A DNA stretch of 64,000 bases from Porpolomopsis calyptriformis (GCA_951640195.1 OX621174.1:496001-560000), one strand, 5' to 3'; numbered from the stretch's first letter, positions 1 through 10,425 are shown. Program-made: numbers and translations. The notes: generated by a model from the letters alone, not told the origin.

Positions 1-198
1 AGGTATTGTCTAGATCTGGACTCCAATACTCCATTTCTGTTTCATCCATTCTAATTCTTTGGATCTTCATTTTTTTGTGGTTTATCAGTTTCTTAGTTTG
101 GCAGAACCTTGGGCACCGGCTAAAGGTGATTCTTTCTGTTTCCCAATTGATTTCTGGGTTGTGTCGCTTTAACCAGTCTATTCCAATGATTAAGTCAT
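1..198 (-). pseudogene. Element A protease, C-terminal part (downstream of the B insertion)
   Basis: On the minus strand this reads as the second half of a retroviral-type aspartic protease, with the typical motif LIIGIDWLKRHNPEINW, and is open to the window edge. It continues the frame of the protease fragment at 6,870-7,175 once element B and one copy of the GTCAT duplication are removed. RT should follow to the left of the window. Confidence 0.75.
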
Positions 199-567
199 TG
201 TTATGATTCGGTAGTCGAAGGGTTTTACTTCTCACGTTGGAGGGGCTGATGAGGAAAATGGAATTCGACTAAAGAGTGGGGAGCTAACTAGGAATCGAAC
301 TTAACCTACTGACTAAAGGTCAGGCTTTATATACTAACTACCTGAGTCGCCATGAGTCAGTCGTATGTACGATTACAAAGCGGAATCCGGAATGTGACTA
401 GTAAAGAGTCACAAAGAAAATAACGGAAATGGAATGTGACTCGTGAAAGAGTCGGAAGGAAGGTACATGTGATCAGTCTCTATATATAAAACGGCAAAGC
501 GGAAGGATAAACGGAATGGAGACTAATCAAGTATGACTAAAAGAAAAAGAAAAAAGTGTCCGTGACA
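199..567 (-). repeat. 3' LTR of element B (369 bp)
   Basis: Near-identical to 6,501-6,869. In element sense it begins TGTCACGG and ends AATCATAACA. It contains a TATATAAA box, the sequence AAGTTCGATTC about 31 nt downstream of that box, and TGACTC/GAGTCA motifs. Confidence 0.95.
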
Positions 568-647
568 TACACCCACACTAAAAGGAATTTCGTCCCGAAA
601 TTCGAGGTGGCTTTGAGAGTGTTGATGGGTGCGGAGGAGGCGAAGGA

Positions 648-1226
648 CTAGATTAAGTCCTTGTCGGAGACGGCGGTCGACAGGGAAATAATGTTGGCCA
701 GGGAAGTATCGTCGTCGTCGGGGATGGCAATGGGGTTCAACGACGAACCGAGGGGAACGATGAGCGGACCTGGGAAAACAGGAGGAGCTGGGGAATCAAG
801 ATGGGGAAGTACCTTTACGGCTTCCTCATATTTCGCCTCCCAGTGTTTGGCCTGTTCTCGCCAATATTCACTCGCTCTTCTCTTTCCATCTAAACTCATT
901 CCTTGATTGTACAGTTCTTCATTCAACCTCGCGATTTCGTCTTTATAGTATTTGACGTCCTTCTGCAGTGACTCGATGATTTGCTCGGGTGGGATGGGTG
1001 GCGCGATGATTTCTTCTGGCCATATGGGAAGGTCCCGATTGCGTGCGCGTCGGTTGTGCTGCCAGAGTTGTCCAGCGAGCTCAGCTTCACCGTAGGCGGA
1101 GGAGGTGGAAGCAAGCGGAGGGGGAGCGCGGCAAGGGGGTTGTCCTCCAGTGGACATATGAGGAGCGCAGGGTGGACGACCACCGGTTGACTTGCGAGCG
1201 GTTTGGTGTGAGCGTTCTGCGGGCAT
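648..1226 (-). CDS. Element B ORF3: conserved post-pol protein of unknown function (192 aa)
   Basis: Open frame between the pol stop (1,346) and the 3' LTR, starting at an ATG (MPAERSHQTARKS) 119 nt after pol. The N-terminal third is rich in Pro, Ser and Thr. The middle (about residues 75-130) is charged and looks like a coiled coil, with a Trp-containing stretch around SEYWREQAKHWEAKYEE. The C-terminal third is Pro-rich and ends in an acidic IPDDDD segment. The same arrangement, starting MPA(E/T)RS or a close variant, occurs downstream of pol in elements C, E and F. That conservation argues for a real protein although I recognise no domain. Its position resembles env-like third ORFs of LTR elements, but no signal peptide or membrane segment is visible. 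Confidence 0.75.
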   Translation of the reverse strand: MPAERSHQTARKSTGGRPPCAPHMSTGGQPPCRAPPPLASTSSAYGEAELAGQLWQHNRRARNRDLPIWPEEIIAPPIPPEQIIESLQKDVKYYKDEIARLNEELYNQGMSLDGKRRASEYWREQAKHWEAKYEEAVKVLPHLDSPAPPVFPGPLIVPLGSSLNPIAIPDDDDTSLANIISLSTAVSDKDLI

Positions 1227-1345
1227 AGTGATGTCGACTTCTAGTGAAAGACGGAGATGAAAGAGATTATAAGGACAAGTCGGAGTTTGGAAAGGTGACA
1301 AAAGTGAAAATATAAATGAGGGGAGTTGATACCGTGAAAGAATGA

Positions 1346-4300
1346 TTAGGTCGCCGTTTGAATTGAGTGTTCGTATTCTAGAATTCGTTCTTTCGCATGG
1401 AGGAGATTCTTCTTCGGCTCCCAGGTTGCTTCTTCAATGGGATAGCCGACCCATTTAACCAAATACGTACGACATCGGGTAGACCCGTGATGTTGGAGAA
1501 TTCGTTCAACCTCGTATTCTTCTTTCTCTTGAATGACATCTGGAGGTGGTCGGAGATTATCATCTACTTCCTCTGGATGGAGATCGGAGTTAATGTTAGC
1601 GGGTCTCAGGAGTAAAACGTGGAAGACGTCATGTATTTTCCATGATAAGGGAAGGGCCAGGCGATAAGAGACTTTTCCGATTCTTTCTAGAACTTTGAAT
1701 GGTCCAGTGCGTCGGACATCAAGCTTGAGGGTTGGACGACCTGTTTTTAAGTTACGGGTATCAAGATAAACAAATTGACCTATTTGGAGTTGGGTATCTT
1801 TCCGTTTACAATCTGCGAAGTGTTTCATGGTTTCGGCCGTTGTTTCTAGAGCTTTTGTGGCTTCTTCGCGGGCTTCTGTGAGATGATCGTGAAAGGCATC
1901 TGCTGCGGGATTGGAAGTAGGGATCGCAGGGATAGATGGGACGAAGGGATGTTGGCCAGTATCAAGGTAAAAGGGAGTGTGTTTCGTCGAGGAGTGTTGA
2001 CGGTTATTATACGCAAATTCAGCTGGGGATAGCCAGTTGGACCAATCGTCTTGCATAAAGTTTGTATATAAACAAAGGTATTGTTCAAGTTCTTGATTGG
2101 TGCGTTCCGTTTGACCATCAGTTTGGGGGTGATAAGCAGTGGATAGACCGGAGATGATTCCCAAATGGGTATTGAGAGCTTTCGCGAATTTGGAAGCGAA
2201 CTGAGTTCCTCGATTGGTAATGATCTTCTTTGGCCAGCCATGGTGTTTCCATACGTTGTCCCTGAAGAGTTTTGCGACTCCTTCTGCAGAAATATTCGAT
2301 GTCGTCGGGATAAAGTGAGCGCGTTTGGTAAAGCGATCGACAACGACTAAGACAGCATCATAGCCAGATGATTGGGGGAGTTCCATGATTAGATCGGCGG
2401 TGATTTCTTCCCAAGGTCGAGACGAAGGGGGAATGGGTTCCAGGAGACCTGCAGGCTTCGAAGGATAGAGCTTGACTTGTTGGCAGGTCGGACAGGATGA
2501 TACGAATACACGGATGTCAGGGGCAGCACTACTCCAGGTGTAGTTCCGCAACACAAGCTCACGTGTCTTCTCGATTCCGGGATGGCCTCCATGGGGTAGG
2601 GAGTGGGTCAATCGAATTATCTCTGTGCGTAGCGATACATCCGCTGGCACGACAATACGACCTCCTGCATCTCTCACAATTCCGTCAGTGGAGGAGTAGC
2701 CAGAAGAGGAATCGGATAATTTGATGCGAATGTCCTCTGGGATTTGGTTGAAGTCGGGGAAGCGAAGTCTTGACATGAAAGAGGGTTCGGACATGGAAAT
2801 GATAGCATTGATGAAACGTTCAGGGGGGAGGAGGGCTTGGCCTTCTGATTCTTCTTTTTCTGTACGACGGTGGTCGGGTCGGTGAGAGAGTCCATCAGCT
2901 TTGTTCTTGACTCCAGGAGAATATTCGATCTTGAAGTCGAATCTGCCTAAGAATTCCATCCAACGTGCTTGTCGTCTGGAGAGGGATCTGTTCTGCATGA
3001 AATACTTGAGTGCTAAATTGTCCGTTTTTATCAATACAGTATCCCTTGCACCCTCTAAAAGATAGCGCCAATACTTGAGGGAAGTGATGATTGCAAGCAT
3101 CTCCAGGTCATGGGTAGGATAATTGTACTCGGCAGGGAGTAGGGATTTCGAGAAAAAGCCAACAGGGTGCCAACCATTGTCGTGTTTTTGAGACAAGACC
3201 GCGCCAATACCGAAATCGGAGGCATCGGTCTCCAGAAGGTAAGGAAGGTCTGGCCGTGGAGTAAGAAGAACAGGGGCTGTAGTGACGAGATATTTGAGTT
3301 GTTCAAAGGCTTTTTGACACAAAGGAGACCAATCCCAAGGTTGGTCTTTCCGCAAAAGGCCACAAAGGGGACGAACGACTGAGGAGAAACTTTTGATATA
3401 ACGACGCCAGAAGTTGGTAGTGCCAAGGAAGGACTGGAGGTCTCGCAGTTTTTGGGGGGTCGGCCAATTGATAATGGCGTCCACCTTTTTTTGGGTTGAT
3501 AGCGAGTTGACCTTTGCTGATGATTGTACCAAGGTATGTAACAGAGGTCTTCTCCATTTGGCATTTGACAGGTTTGGCGGATAGTTGATTTTTCTCCATG
3601 AGTTTGAGGGTTTCGTCAGTCCAGTGGCGGATTTCTTCGGGGGTGTTGCCCATAATAAGAATGTCGTCTATATAGATGTGAACACAGCCAGAGTCTAGAA
3701 CAGGTTTAAAGAGAACGTCTATCATTCGTTGAAAGGATGCTGGGGAGTTTCGTAGTCCAAAGAACATAATGGTCGGCTCAAAGAGTCCTCGATTGGTGAT
3801 GAAAGCTGCCTTCCACTCGTCGCCTTCCTTGAGTCGTATATTGTTAAATCCCCATCGGATATCGATGACAGTGAAGAGCGAAGCAGTAGCAAGCTTGGGC
3901 ACTTGGAGAATTTCCGATAGAAGGGGGAGGGGATAACGATCAGGAATGGTTTTCGAGTTGATGTAGCGATAGTCCTGGATGGGACGTAGACCAGCACTGA
4001 GACCTTTGGCATTAATCTCTTCAGCCTTTTTCGCAAAGAAGAAAGGAGCAGCTTGTGGTGATTTCGATGGACGTATCCGACCTGTTCTGAGATTTTCGTC
4101 AATAAACTTATTGAGTTCCACCTGTTCATAGGGGGAAAGGGGATAGAGTTTTCCGACTTGAAATTTGGTGTTCGGGTAGAGGTTGATCGCATGATCAAAG
4201 GAACGTCGAGGAGGAAGTTTGTCGAATTCTGCGGTATGAAAAACACGCCAGAAATTGTGATAACGACTGGGAATGAAGGATTTGATGTCCTCCTCAATAG

Positions 4301-4909
4301 AAACTGGTCGGGAGTGGTCAACTCCGACCAAACGGATAAAGGAGTCATGTTTCAGACTCGAATCAAAGACGTAGAGTTCTTCCTGTGGGGGCAACACTCC
4401 GACTCGCATACTACTGAACAGCGTGTCACCAGATGCAAAGGTTAAGGTGCCTTTTGTCCAATTGATGGTGGGGTTGTGTCGCAAGAGCCATGGGAAGCTG
4501 AGGATGACCTGTTGCTTTCTTCCTAAATTGGTGACCTCCAACCGGATTCGTTCTTGAAAAGATAGATCTGGTGCCTCGATAAACAGGTCTGTGTCATGCG
4601 TGATGGGACCTCCTCGGTTCTCGGAACCATCAGCGTTTTGTACTGGTACAACCTCATCCAATGGATAGGTCGATATCTCCATTTGACGAACGAATGCTTC
4701 GTCAATAAAATTCCCTGAGGCGCTAGAGTCAATGAGTGCTATGATAGCCACTCGTCGAAGATTGTCGGCACTCGTAATCCAAAGATAGAATTCGAGAGCG
4801 CCTTTGCCCTGTTCAAGTGTGCCAAGAAAACGAAAACTTTTCATAGATGGTGGTACACATACATGGGACACAGCCAAAGTGCTCGGGCTTTTAGCACTTG
4901 GCCGGATTA
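1346..4909 (-). pseudogene. pol: Element B pol: protease-RT-RNase H-integrase-chromodomain, frameshifted
   Basis: Pol lies in the -1 frame relative to gag. Protease comes first, but its active site reads LIDSSASGNF where relatives have DSGASGNF. RT follows with FFGLRNSPASFQ and YIDD. The frame then breaks at a run of seven A residues (plus 3,486-3,492), where relatives show that six would keep the frame. The second part (3,532-1,346) carries the end of RT, RNase H (LLETDASDFGIGAVLSQ), the integrase HHCC zinc domain, the catalytic core, and a C-terminal chromodomain (YLVKWVGYPIEEATWEP). The catalytic core has D and E, but the second Asp is Asn (ITNRGTQF instead of SDRG). Chromodomains of this class are known to direct insertion to methylated-H3K9 chromatin. 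Confidence 0.93.
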
Positions 4910-4916
4910 AAAATCC
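4907..4916 (-). promoter_or_regulatory. Putative -1 ribosomal frameshift site, GGATTTT plus stop (element B)
   Basis: In the gag frame the end reads G-GAT-TTT-TAA. GGATTTT fits X XXY YYZ loosely, and GGAUUUU is the proven shift heptamer of red clover necrotic mosaic virus. Pol is open in exactly the -1 frame here. Elements E and F have GGGTTTT at the same place, directly before their gag stops. Confidence 0.65.
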
Positions 4917-6325
4917 TTTTGCTCTTTTAACGCTCGAGCTAGCGCAGCCCGTCTCTCCTTGTCCCAATTTGCGATTCCCATATCCTTCAAGTTGTCTTTT
5001 GCCGTCCTTTTCTCTTTTTCGTCATCCTCCGGTACTTCCTCTATCCGCGCTTCCGATTCTTCTGTATCAACCCGATTGATCGTTCGGACATTTCATCCTT
5101 TGCCTCGACCGCGATTTCCTCCTTTTCCTCGAGTAGAAGTTGAGGATTCTTGACATGCCGGAACGTCTTCAGCACGTGGGCTTCGACATTCATTGGCGTA
5201 ATGTCCCTTTTTGCCACAGTTGTAGCAAGTGATGGAGGAGTTGTCTCGTTTCGCTGTCTTGAGAGAGGCTTCTCTCGATTCTTGTTTGATCGGGGATGAA
5301 GTGGTGATGGAGGAGCGGGAAGGGTTTCCTTGGGGATTCGATTTGGCTTCAGACTTCTTTCCTTTTTGGTCTCGACTTGACCACAACGCTTGTTCGGCTC
5401 GTTGCTCCTGGTACTGTTCCTCGAACTGGGCCGCTTTCGTCGTCCAGTCCAGCAAGGTCGATGGCATGTTGTCCATCGAATAAATCCGCGTTCGGATTGG
5501 CTGGGGGAGTCTGGCTTTGTAAAACCGAAGTAGGGCGGTCTCATTGTACTCAGTTCTTGCTGCGTGTTGCATGAACCGAAGGTTGTAGTCCTCTATCGTT
5601 CCTGTCATTTTCACTTTCTCTAGCTCGATCCGCGCCTTCGCTGCTGGGTTAATCCTTCCGAAAGCTTCCCTGAAATCGTCCAAGAATGTTGCATAGTCCC
5701 ATACGAAATTCCTCGTTCTATCAACTCCTTCCGTGAACAGTCGTCCCCAAGCCTGTGGGTTGCCGTCACCGAGATAAGAAAGCATGTAGATGATTTTTTG
5801 TTTGTCGTTGTAGTCCTTGACCACAAAATTGAGTCAACATTGGTGAATGAAATCTTCAAGCTTCTCGGAAGTTCTATCATATTCAGTTGGATCGGCAATT
5901 TTGATTTTGGTGGGGGCTGGAAGTGCAGGGGGAGCAGTTGTCTGGGTAGGTTGTTGAGTGGGAAAGGTTGATGGGAGAGGAGGTTGGACGAATTCAGTTC
6001 TTCTTGTAGGGTAAACGAAAGGATTCGAGGGGGAAAGTCCAGGTCCCCGAAGTACAGATCGTCGTCGTGGGGGAGGGGTGGTTGGTTCTGAGTCTTCTCG
6101 TCGACTTTCTTTGAGAGCTTTTAATTCCTTTCGGAGTTCGTCATTGACGTCGACTTCATTGTAGTACCAGCCACGGAACTGGTCGATTTGTGCTCTCAGA
6201 TCTCTGAGCTCTTGTTCGATGTTGAATGGGACGACGACTTCTTCTTCTTCTTGTATGGTAGGGGGGATGTTGCTGGGTCCGGGTGCGGGAACACTCTGAT
6301 CGGCTTCGTATTCTTGTTGAGACAT
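4907..6325 (-). pseudogene. gag: Element B gag with zinc knuckle; two in-frame TGA stops
   Basis: One frame runs from the ATG at 6,325 to TAA at 4,907 (473 codons), interrupted only by TGA at 5,836-5,834 and 5,095-5,093. Both are plausible CGA (Arg) to TGA transitions. Visible parts are a Pro-rich N-terminus, a coiled-coil-like stretch (RDLRAQIDQFRGWY), a retrotransposon gag domain (LSYLGDGNPQAWGRLF), the zinc knuckle CYNCGKKGHYANEC and an RG-rich tail. The C-terminus (GIANWDKERRAALARAL) is shared with the gag of element E. Gag forms the capsid and the knuckle binds RNA. Confidence 0.9.
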
Positions 6326-6488
6326 TGATGTCAGTGATGATGACGAGGGGGAAAGGGGGATGATGGATTGTGCAGGGGTTTGGAATACTATGGGTTGAAA
6401 GGGAGTATCTGAATCTGCGGATGAGAAAATTGACCTTGTTAAGTCTTCGGCAGGATCCAGAGTGGAGGTAGTTTGATGCGCAAGAAGG

Positions 6489-6635
6489 AAGTTCGATTCT
6501 TGTTATGATTCGGTAGTCGAAGGGTTTTACTTCTCGCGTTGGAGGGGCTGATGAGGAAAATGGAATTCGACTAAAGAGTGGGGAGCTAACTAGGAATCGA
6601 ACTTAACCTACTGACTAAAGGTCAGGCTTTATATA
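6489..6635 (-). promoter_or_regulatory. Element B promoter, presumed RNA 5' end and self-priming PBS
   Basis: On the minus strand the 5' LTR has TATATAAA at 6,635-6,628. About 31 nt downstream comes AAGTTCGATTC (6,604-6,594), the expected transcript start. Just after the LTR, separated by one nucleotide, 6,499-6,489 reads GAATCGAACTT, the exact 11-nt complement. There is no TGG-type tRNA primer site. This is the layout of the Tf1 self-priming mechanism, in which the mRNA 5' end folds back to prime minus-strand synthesis. Confidence 0.75.
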
Positions 6636-6869
6636 CTAACTACCTGAGTCGCCATGAGTCAGTCGTATGTACGATTACAAAGCAGAATCCAGAATGTGAC
6701 TAGTAAAGAGTCACAAAGAAAATAACGGAAACGGAATGTGACTCGTGAAAGAGTCGGAAGGAAGGTACATGTGATCAGTCTCTATATATAAAATGGCAAA
6801 GCGGAAGGATAAACGGAATGGAGACTAATCAAGTATGACTAAAAGAAAAAGAAAAAAGTGTCCGTGACA
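6501..6869 (-). repeat. 5' LTR of element B (369 bp)
   Basis: Partner of 199-567 and flanked on the right by the GTCAT duplication. It contains the promoter and presumed self-priming sequence described at 6,489-6,635. Confidence 0.95.
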
Positions 6870-6874
6870 GTCAT

Positions 6875-7175
6875 CTTCTCCTATTCCCGCTATAAGGAAA
6901 TCTTCTTTCGTTTTATGCCCTTCCAAATCTAGGTGGAGTTGGACTTTCTGAGTGATCTTTCCCATTCGGTTCATTGTTTGGTCGACGTTCATAATTTTGA
7001 TGGGCTTTTTTAGTGGTATAGTTTTTAATTTTTGATTTTTTACCACTTTTGGTGAGATAAAGAGTGAGGATGCTCCGCAATCGATAAGGGCTTTAGTTGT
7101 CCATTCATTCTTTCCTTCATGGAGGTTTACTTGAGTATAAATCTGTCCTTCATTAGGATTGGCGCTAATATACAT
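6875..7175 (-). pseudogene. Element A protease, N-terminal part
   Basis: Reads as a gypsy protease start. The active-site region is KALIDCGASSLFISPKVV, so the usual DSG/DTG triplet is DCG, which would be unusual for an active enzyme. The frame runs to the GIGEDD segment just before element B and continues at 1-198. It is in a different frame from gag, as is common for gag-pol. Confidence 0.75.
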
Positions 7176-7237
7176 AGTCGAATCTTTGTCCTTTAAGTCC
7201 TTATTTGGTCAGGCTAAAGAAAATGCAGAGTCTTTCT

Positions 7238-8692
7238 TCAGCCTTGAGCAAAATCCTCCTCTACCCCTTCATTCCCTTCTTCATCAACTTTCTTTGCTTG
7301 GATGTTTCCAAATTTCTTTCTAGGGCATGCCCTGGCCATATGACCTGCTTGCCTACAGAAGAAGCATCGCCCTTCTTTCATCAGGCTTTTTCGTTCTTCT
7401 TCTGTCAGCTGAGCGACTTTGATAGCTACAGGTTTTCGGTAGTTTCCGGTTGGCTCAACTCTTCTCTTTTCCTTAGCCCTTATTAAGATTCTTCCTTCAA
7501 TGGTTAGGGCCACCTGCAATAGTTCTTGCAAGGTTCCAGGCCTTTCAATAGTAACCATGATATCTTTGATTTGATCTTTGAATCCTTGGTAAAATATCTC
7601 GGCTAGGGTTTCTTCTCCATAATCGCATTAGAGTGCCTTTTCGAGGAATTTAGCATAGTAATCCGTGATCAATTTTTCCTGTTTGATAGTTCTTAGGGCT
7701 TCTCGTGCATCCTGCACTTCATTAATTGGTCCATATAGAATGGTTCCTCTTTCCAACAATAGTCTCCAATCTCTTAACATCAGAGATTCATGTGGAAGGT
7801 CTCTTGTACCTAGTATTGCATCGGCCCATGGCCTAGCAAGTCCGGTGAACCAGTTCAATAAGTAGAGGCATCGGTTTCTGGAATTAGTTGTCTCATCAAA
7901 GAAGTCAGGGAAGTGGAGGAAGTAGTGATAGGCTTGAATAAGGAATGTTCTCCACTTGGTCCTGTCCCCATCGAAATGGTCCAGTTCTGTCGGCTTGGGA
8001 ATCCTTATATTTGGAGCTCCCCTTCCAGCTGGTCCTGGTCCTGGTCCTGGTCCTGGTCCTGGTCCTGGTCCTCCTGGAGGTGGTCCTAGGGGCGGTCCTC
8101 TAGATGGTTGTCCTCCAGGTGGTCCTCCAGATCCAGCAGGTTGTCCTCCTCCTGATGGTCCTCCAAGAGGGGGCACAAATGGATTTAACGCTGGAGTTTT
8201 CTTTGGGCTTTCTTCAGCGGGTTCCTCTCTTCCTTTCCCTTTTGGTTCCTGGGTTGGTGTTTCCATTCCTGAGTGGGCAATCGGTATCTTGGGTCCCCAT
8301 CCAGTGAGTCCTGTTTTCTCTATTGGTTTCGTGGGTACTGGGTCTAGTAATCCAGTTCGACTTGGGTAGGTCATGCTTTCCCTTCCCCTTCCTCTGCTAC
8401 TTAATGCCCTGCTTGCTTCAGGTTCTACTCCCGCCTTCCTCTTCAGTTTCCTCCCCAATGTTCCAAGACTAGTAAATAATCCTTTCTCTTTTTCAGTCTC
8501 ATCATCTCCCTCCTCTTCTGGTTCATCCGCTGTTCAAGAGAAACTAGTGGTGGACCCCCAAAATACGGTTTCAGGTGTCTCTTTGCTGGGTTCACTCTTG
8601 GAGCTGGCTGGGGTTACTGGGTCCTCTATTCCTGCTTGGTAACTGAGCGCAGTTACAGTGGTATCTCTCAGATCCTGGTATGGTTGACTCAT
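7238..8692 (-). pseudogene. gag: Element A gag with zinc knuckle; two in-frame stops
   Basis: A single frame from ATG at 8,692 (MSQPYQDLRD) to 7,238 (484 codons plus stop), broken by TGA at 8,536-8,534 and TAA at 7,630-7,628. The centre has a low-complexity Gly-Pro stretch encoded by a GGTCCT hexamer repeat (plus about 8,030-8,075). It is followed by a gag domain (DHFDGDRTKWRTFLIQAYHY) and the zinc knuckle CFFCRQAGHMARACP near the end. The stops imply an old, inactive copy. Confidence 0.85.
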
Positions 8693-9602
8693 AGTTAGGG
8701 TCTTCCTGTATATCTATTTGTATTCTGATTGGTTTATTCGCAAGTTTATGGAAGGCCAAGTAGTTCACGCTTCCTTTGGTTGCTGAAAAGAATAGTGTTT
8801 CTCGTCTAAGGAGATGGTATCGATCGTCGTCCAATATTAAGCAAGATAACCAGTCTGCAGTGTGATTCCAACACTTCGTCCTAATGTCACAACTGTAGTT
8901 GCAAGTCTTTTTGTCGATCACAAGGCAGGCTTTTGAGCTCAATAGGTCTAGAAGGATGTAGAAAAAGGTTCTGACAGGAACATCTTCGAAAAGAGTAATG
9001 ATCCCTTCAGAATTGAGTTGGACTTCTATAAAGAAGTTGTTTTGTGCGTTGAATCCGTTTCATGCCTCTGCTGAGAGTTTAGGGAATATAGGCATGAACA
9101 GTTGGTTCAATGGTTCCGAGTTATGTTTCTCTTTTCTTGTTCTGATGGGAAAGAAGTCTGATTATTCTGATTGCGTTCGTGCTACTACAAGTAATCTCAC
9201 AGGAGGACGAAGTGATGATCCGCTTCGCCCTCAGGGTTTATATAGTATTTCCAAAAGAGGAGTCATTATGAGTCAGCCTCCGCAGTCACCCCATTTTCTA
9301 TTGTTCACAGCCTTCAATTTAAGGTTTGCCATTGTTCCTAGTCATTCTGCAGAAGGCTGTGTGCTTCTGATAACTCAATTCTATTGGGCATAGCCTTCCG
9401 CAGAATGAGGCTGTGTTGTCTCATGACTGGTTTCTATTGTTCTTCTGGTCATGAGATCGCTGTTGTTTCTATCTCTTGTCTGGCGTATCGGGTTTCTCTT
9501 CTTTGACTGAGGAACCTCCTTTTGGTCTTCCTTTTGTCTCTGAGCATATAAAAGGTGTGGGGTTGTATCCCTACGCTTCAGTTCAATCCTTGTTAATTCA
9601 TC
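8693..9602. other. Element A leader and possible 5' LTR; upstream region of the 9.6-kb gene
   Basis: No convincing gene. A minus-strand frame at 8,942-8,592 overlaps the gag start in another phase and looks protein-like (ends SNPSQLQE), but I cannot assign it. For the minus strand there is TATATAAA at 9,244-9,237 with TGAGTCA and several ATTGTTC motifs nearby, features also seen in other LTRs here. The LTR edges cannot be fixed without a second copy. The inverted pair around 9,343-9,408 (TTCTGCAGAAGGCTGTG and CATAGCCTTCCGCAGAATG) is unexplained. Confidence 0.4.
9547..9555 (+). promoter_or_regulatory. TATA box of the three-exon gene
   Basis: TATAAAAGG lies 56 nt upstream of the ATG at 9,603, which places the expected RNA start near 9,577 with a short leader. 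Confidence 0.5.
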
Positions 9603-10425
9603 ATGACTCCCTCCCACCAAGGCCATTACATCCGATTCTTCAAGCAGTCTGGAGTGGTGCACCGCACTGCTCCTGTCTTTCTCGATTGCGATTCGTTTCA
9701 CTACTACCTCCAGCGCATCCCCTCCGACGCCGACCTCTGTTGGTCTTCCTTCTCCTGCTTCGCTTGCGGTGGCAAGCACAAAGTCAAGAAGTATCCGTTT
9801 GTTCGCTGGCCAATCCAGCATGCTTGTGGGTTGATGGAGGATCCGCTTGGTGAGTATTTTGTTTTGTCTTTATTAGTCCATGTTTGTTGATGATAGGCTC
9901 TCTTTTCTTAGCTTGGGATGACGATGCCCCTCCCCCTACTTCCCAGCTCCCTTTAGAGGAGCGACCCGATTGGCGTTCTGATCGTTGGGGGTATCCCCTC
10001 CCCTTTGCTGATGCTAAGCCTGAGGACTGGGCTACTAGTCCCCCTTTCCGTCCTTGGACCCCTGGTCCAACAAGTGTTTTGTCTAGTGGTAATGCTCTCA
10101 ACACTCTCGCTCTTTTCGTAGTTATTGATTCCTTGTCTCTTTAGTCGAAGATTTGTCGTCGTCATTGACTAACGTCAATGTCAAGATCGAGGAGGAAGAA
10201 GTTCCTCCTAGTTTATTATGGAGTCCGACTAATGATTGGTTGGGTGAGGAAGCAAGGAAGATAGCAATGAGTTTTGTCAAAGGGAAGGCTGCCGAGTTGC
10301 AGGCCTCCGGTGGTGACACAAATGGGGCAATTTATTGGGGTAATAAGTTGGCTGCTTTAGATGGTCAAGTAGTCTCTAGTTTCGTAGAGTTTTTGAGAGA
10401 TAGTATGGTGCAGGAGATTGCCTAG
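9603..10425 (+). CDS. Uncharacterised three-exon gene, 234 aa, between retrotransposons
   Basis: Exons 9,603-9,849, 9,912-10,088 and 10,145-10,425. The introns are 62 nt (GTGAGT...TTAG) and 56 nt (GTAATG...TTAG). Joining them gives 705 nt with no internal stop, and every junction keeps the frame, so this is very likely a true spliced gene. The protein starts MTPSHQGHYIRFFKQSG. It has a Cys/His cluster at about residues 50-75 (FSCFACGGKH ... QHACGL) that could bind metal, a Trp/Pro-rich middle (PLEERPDWRSDRWGYPLPF), and a charged, probably helical C-terminal half with NDWLGEEARKIAMSFVKGKA. I recognise no family. It lacks the premature TGA codons of its neighbours, which suggests it is recent, selected, or unmethylated. 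It could be a host gene, a captured gene or a transposon accessory gene. Confidence 0.65.

Larger units (their letters stand above)
199..6869 (-). mobile_element. Element B: complete Ty3/gypsy chromovirus, 6,671 bp, target duplication GTCAT
   Basis: Two 369-bp LTRs (199-567 and 6,501-6,869), each starting TG and ending CA, enclose gag, pol and a third ORF, all on the minus strand. GTCAT at 194-198 and at 6,870-6,874 is a perfect 5-bp target-site duplication. By eye the LTRs differ at about five positions, all of them CpG versus TpG/CpA, so the insertion is fairly young apart from deamination. Coding lesions make it non-autonomous: two in-frame TGA codons in gag, a one-base insertion in pol, protease DSG changed to DSS, and the second integrase Asp changed to Asn. 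Confidence 0.95.
1..9400 (-). mobile_element. Element A: old Ty3/gypsy retrotransposon, interrupted by element B
   Basis: Minus-strand gypsy-type element running off the left end of the window. From right to left it holds a leader with a possible 5' LTR, a broken gag with zinc knuckle, and an aspartic protease split by insertion of element B (199-6,869). The protease halves join cleanly across B: the frame leading to GIGEDD stops at 6,870 and resumes at 198 as LIIGIDWLKRHNP, with GTCAT duplicated on both sides. RT, integrase and the 3' LTR lie outside the window. The right boundary near 9,400 is approximate because no second LTR is available for comparison. Confidence 0.75.

Noticed and set aside
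6594..6604. B-box-like GTTCGATTCC in the B LTR, taken as an internal Pol III promoter or tRNA fossil.
   Set aside because: It coincides with the 11-nt sequence complementary to the PBS and lies at the expected RNA start. The matching 11-mer in E differs, so it is explained by self-priming and not by tRNA origin.
7956..8369. Plus-strand frame rich in Gly-Pro opposite element A gag.
   Set aside because: Created by the GGTCCT hexamer repeat of the gag linker on the other strand.
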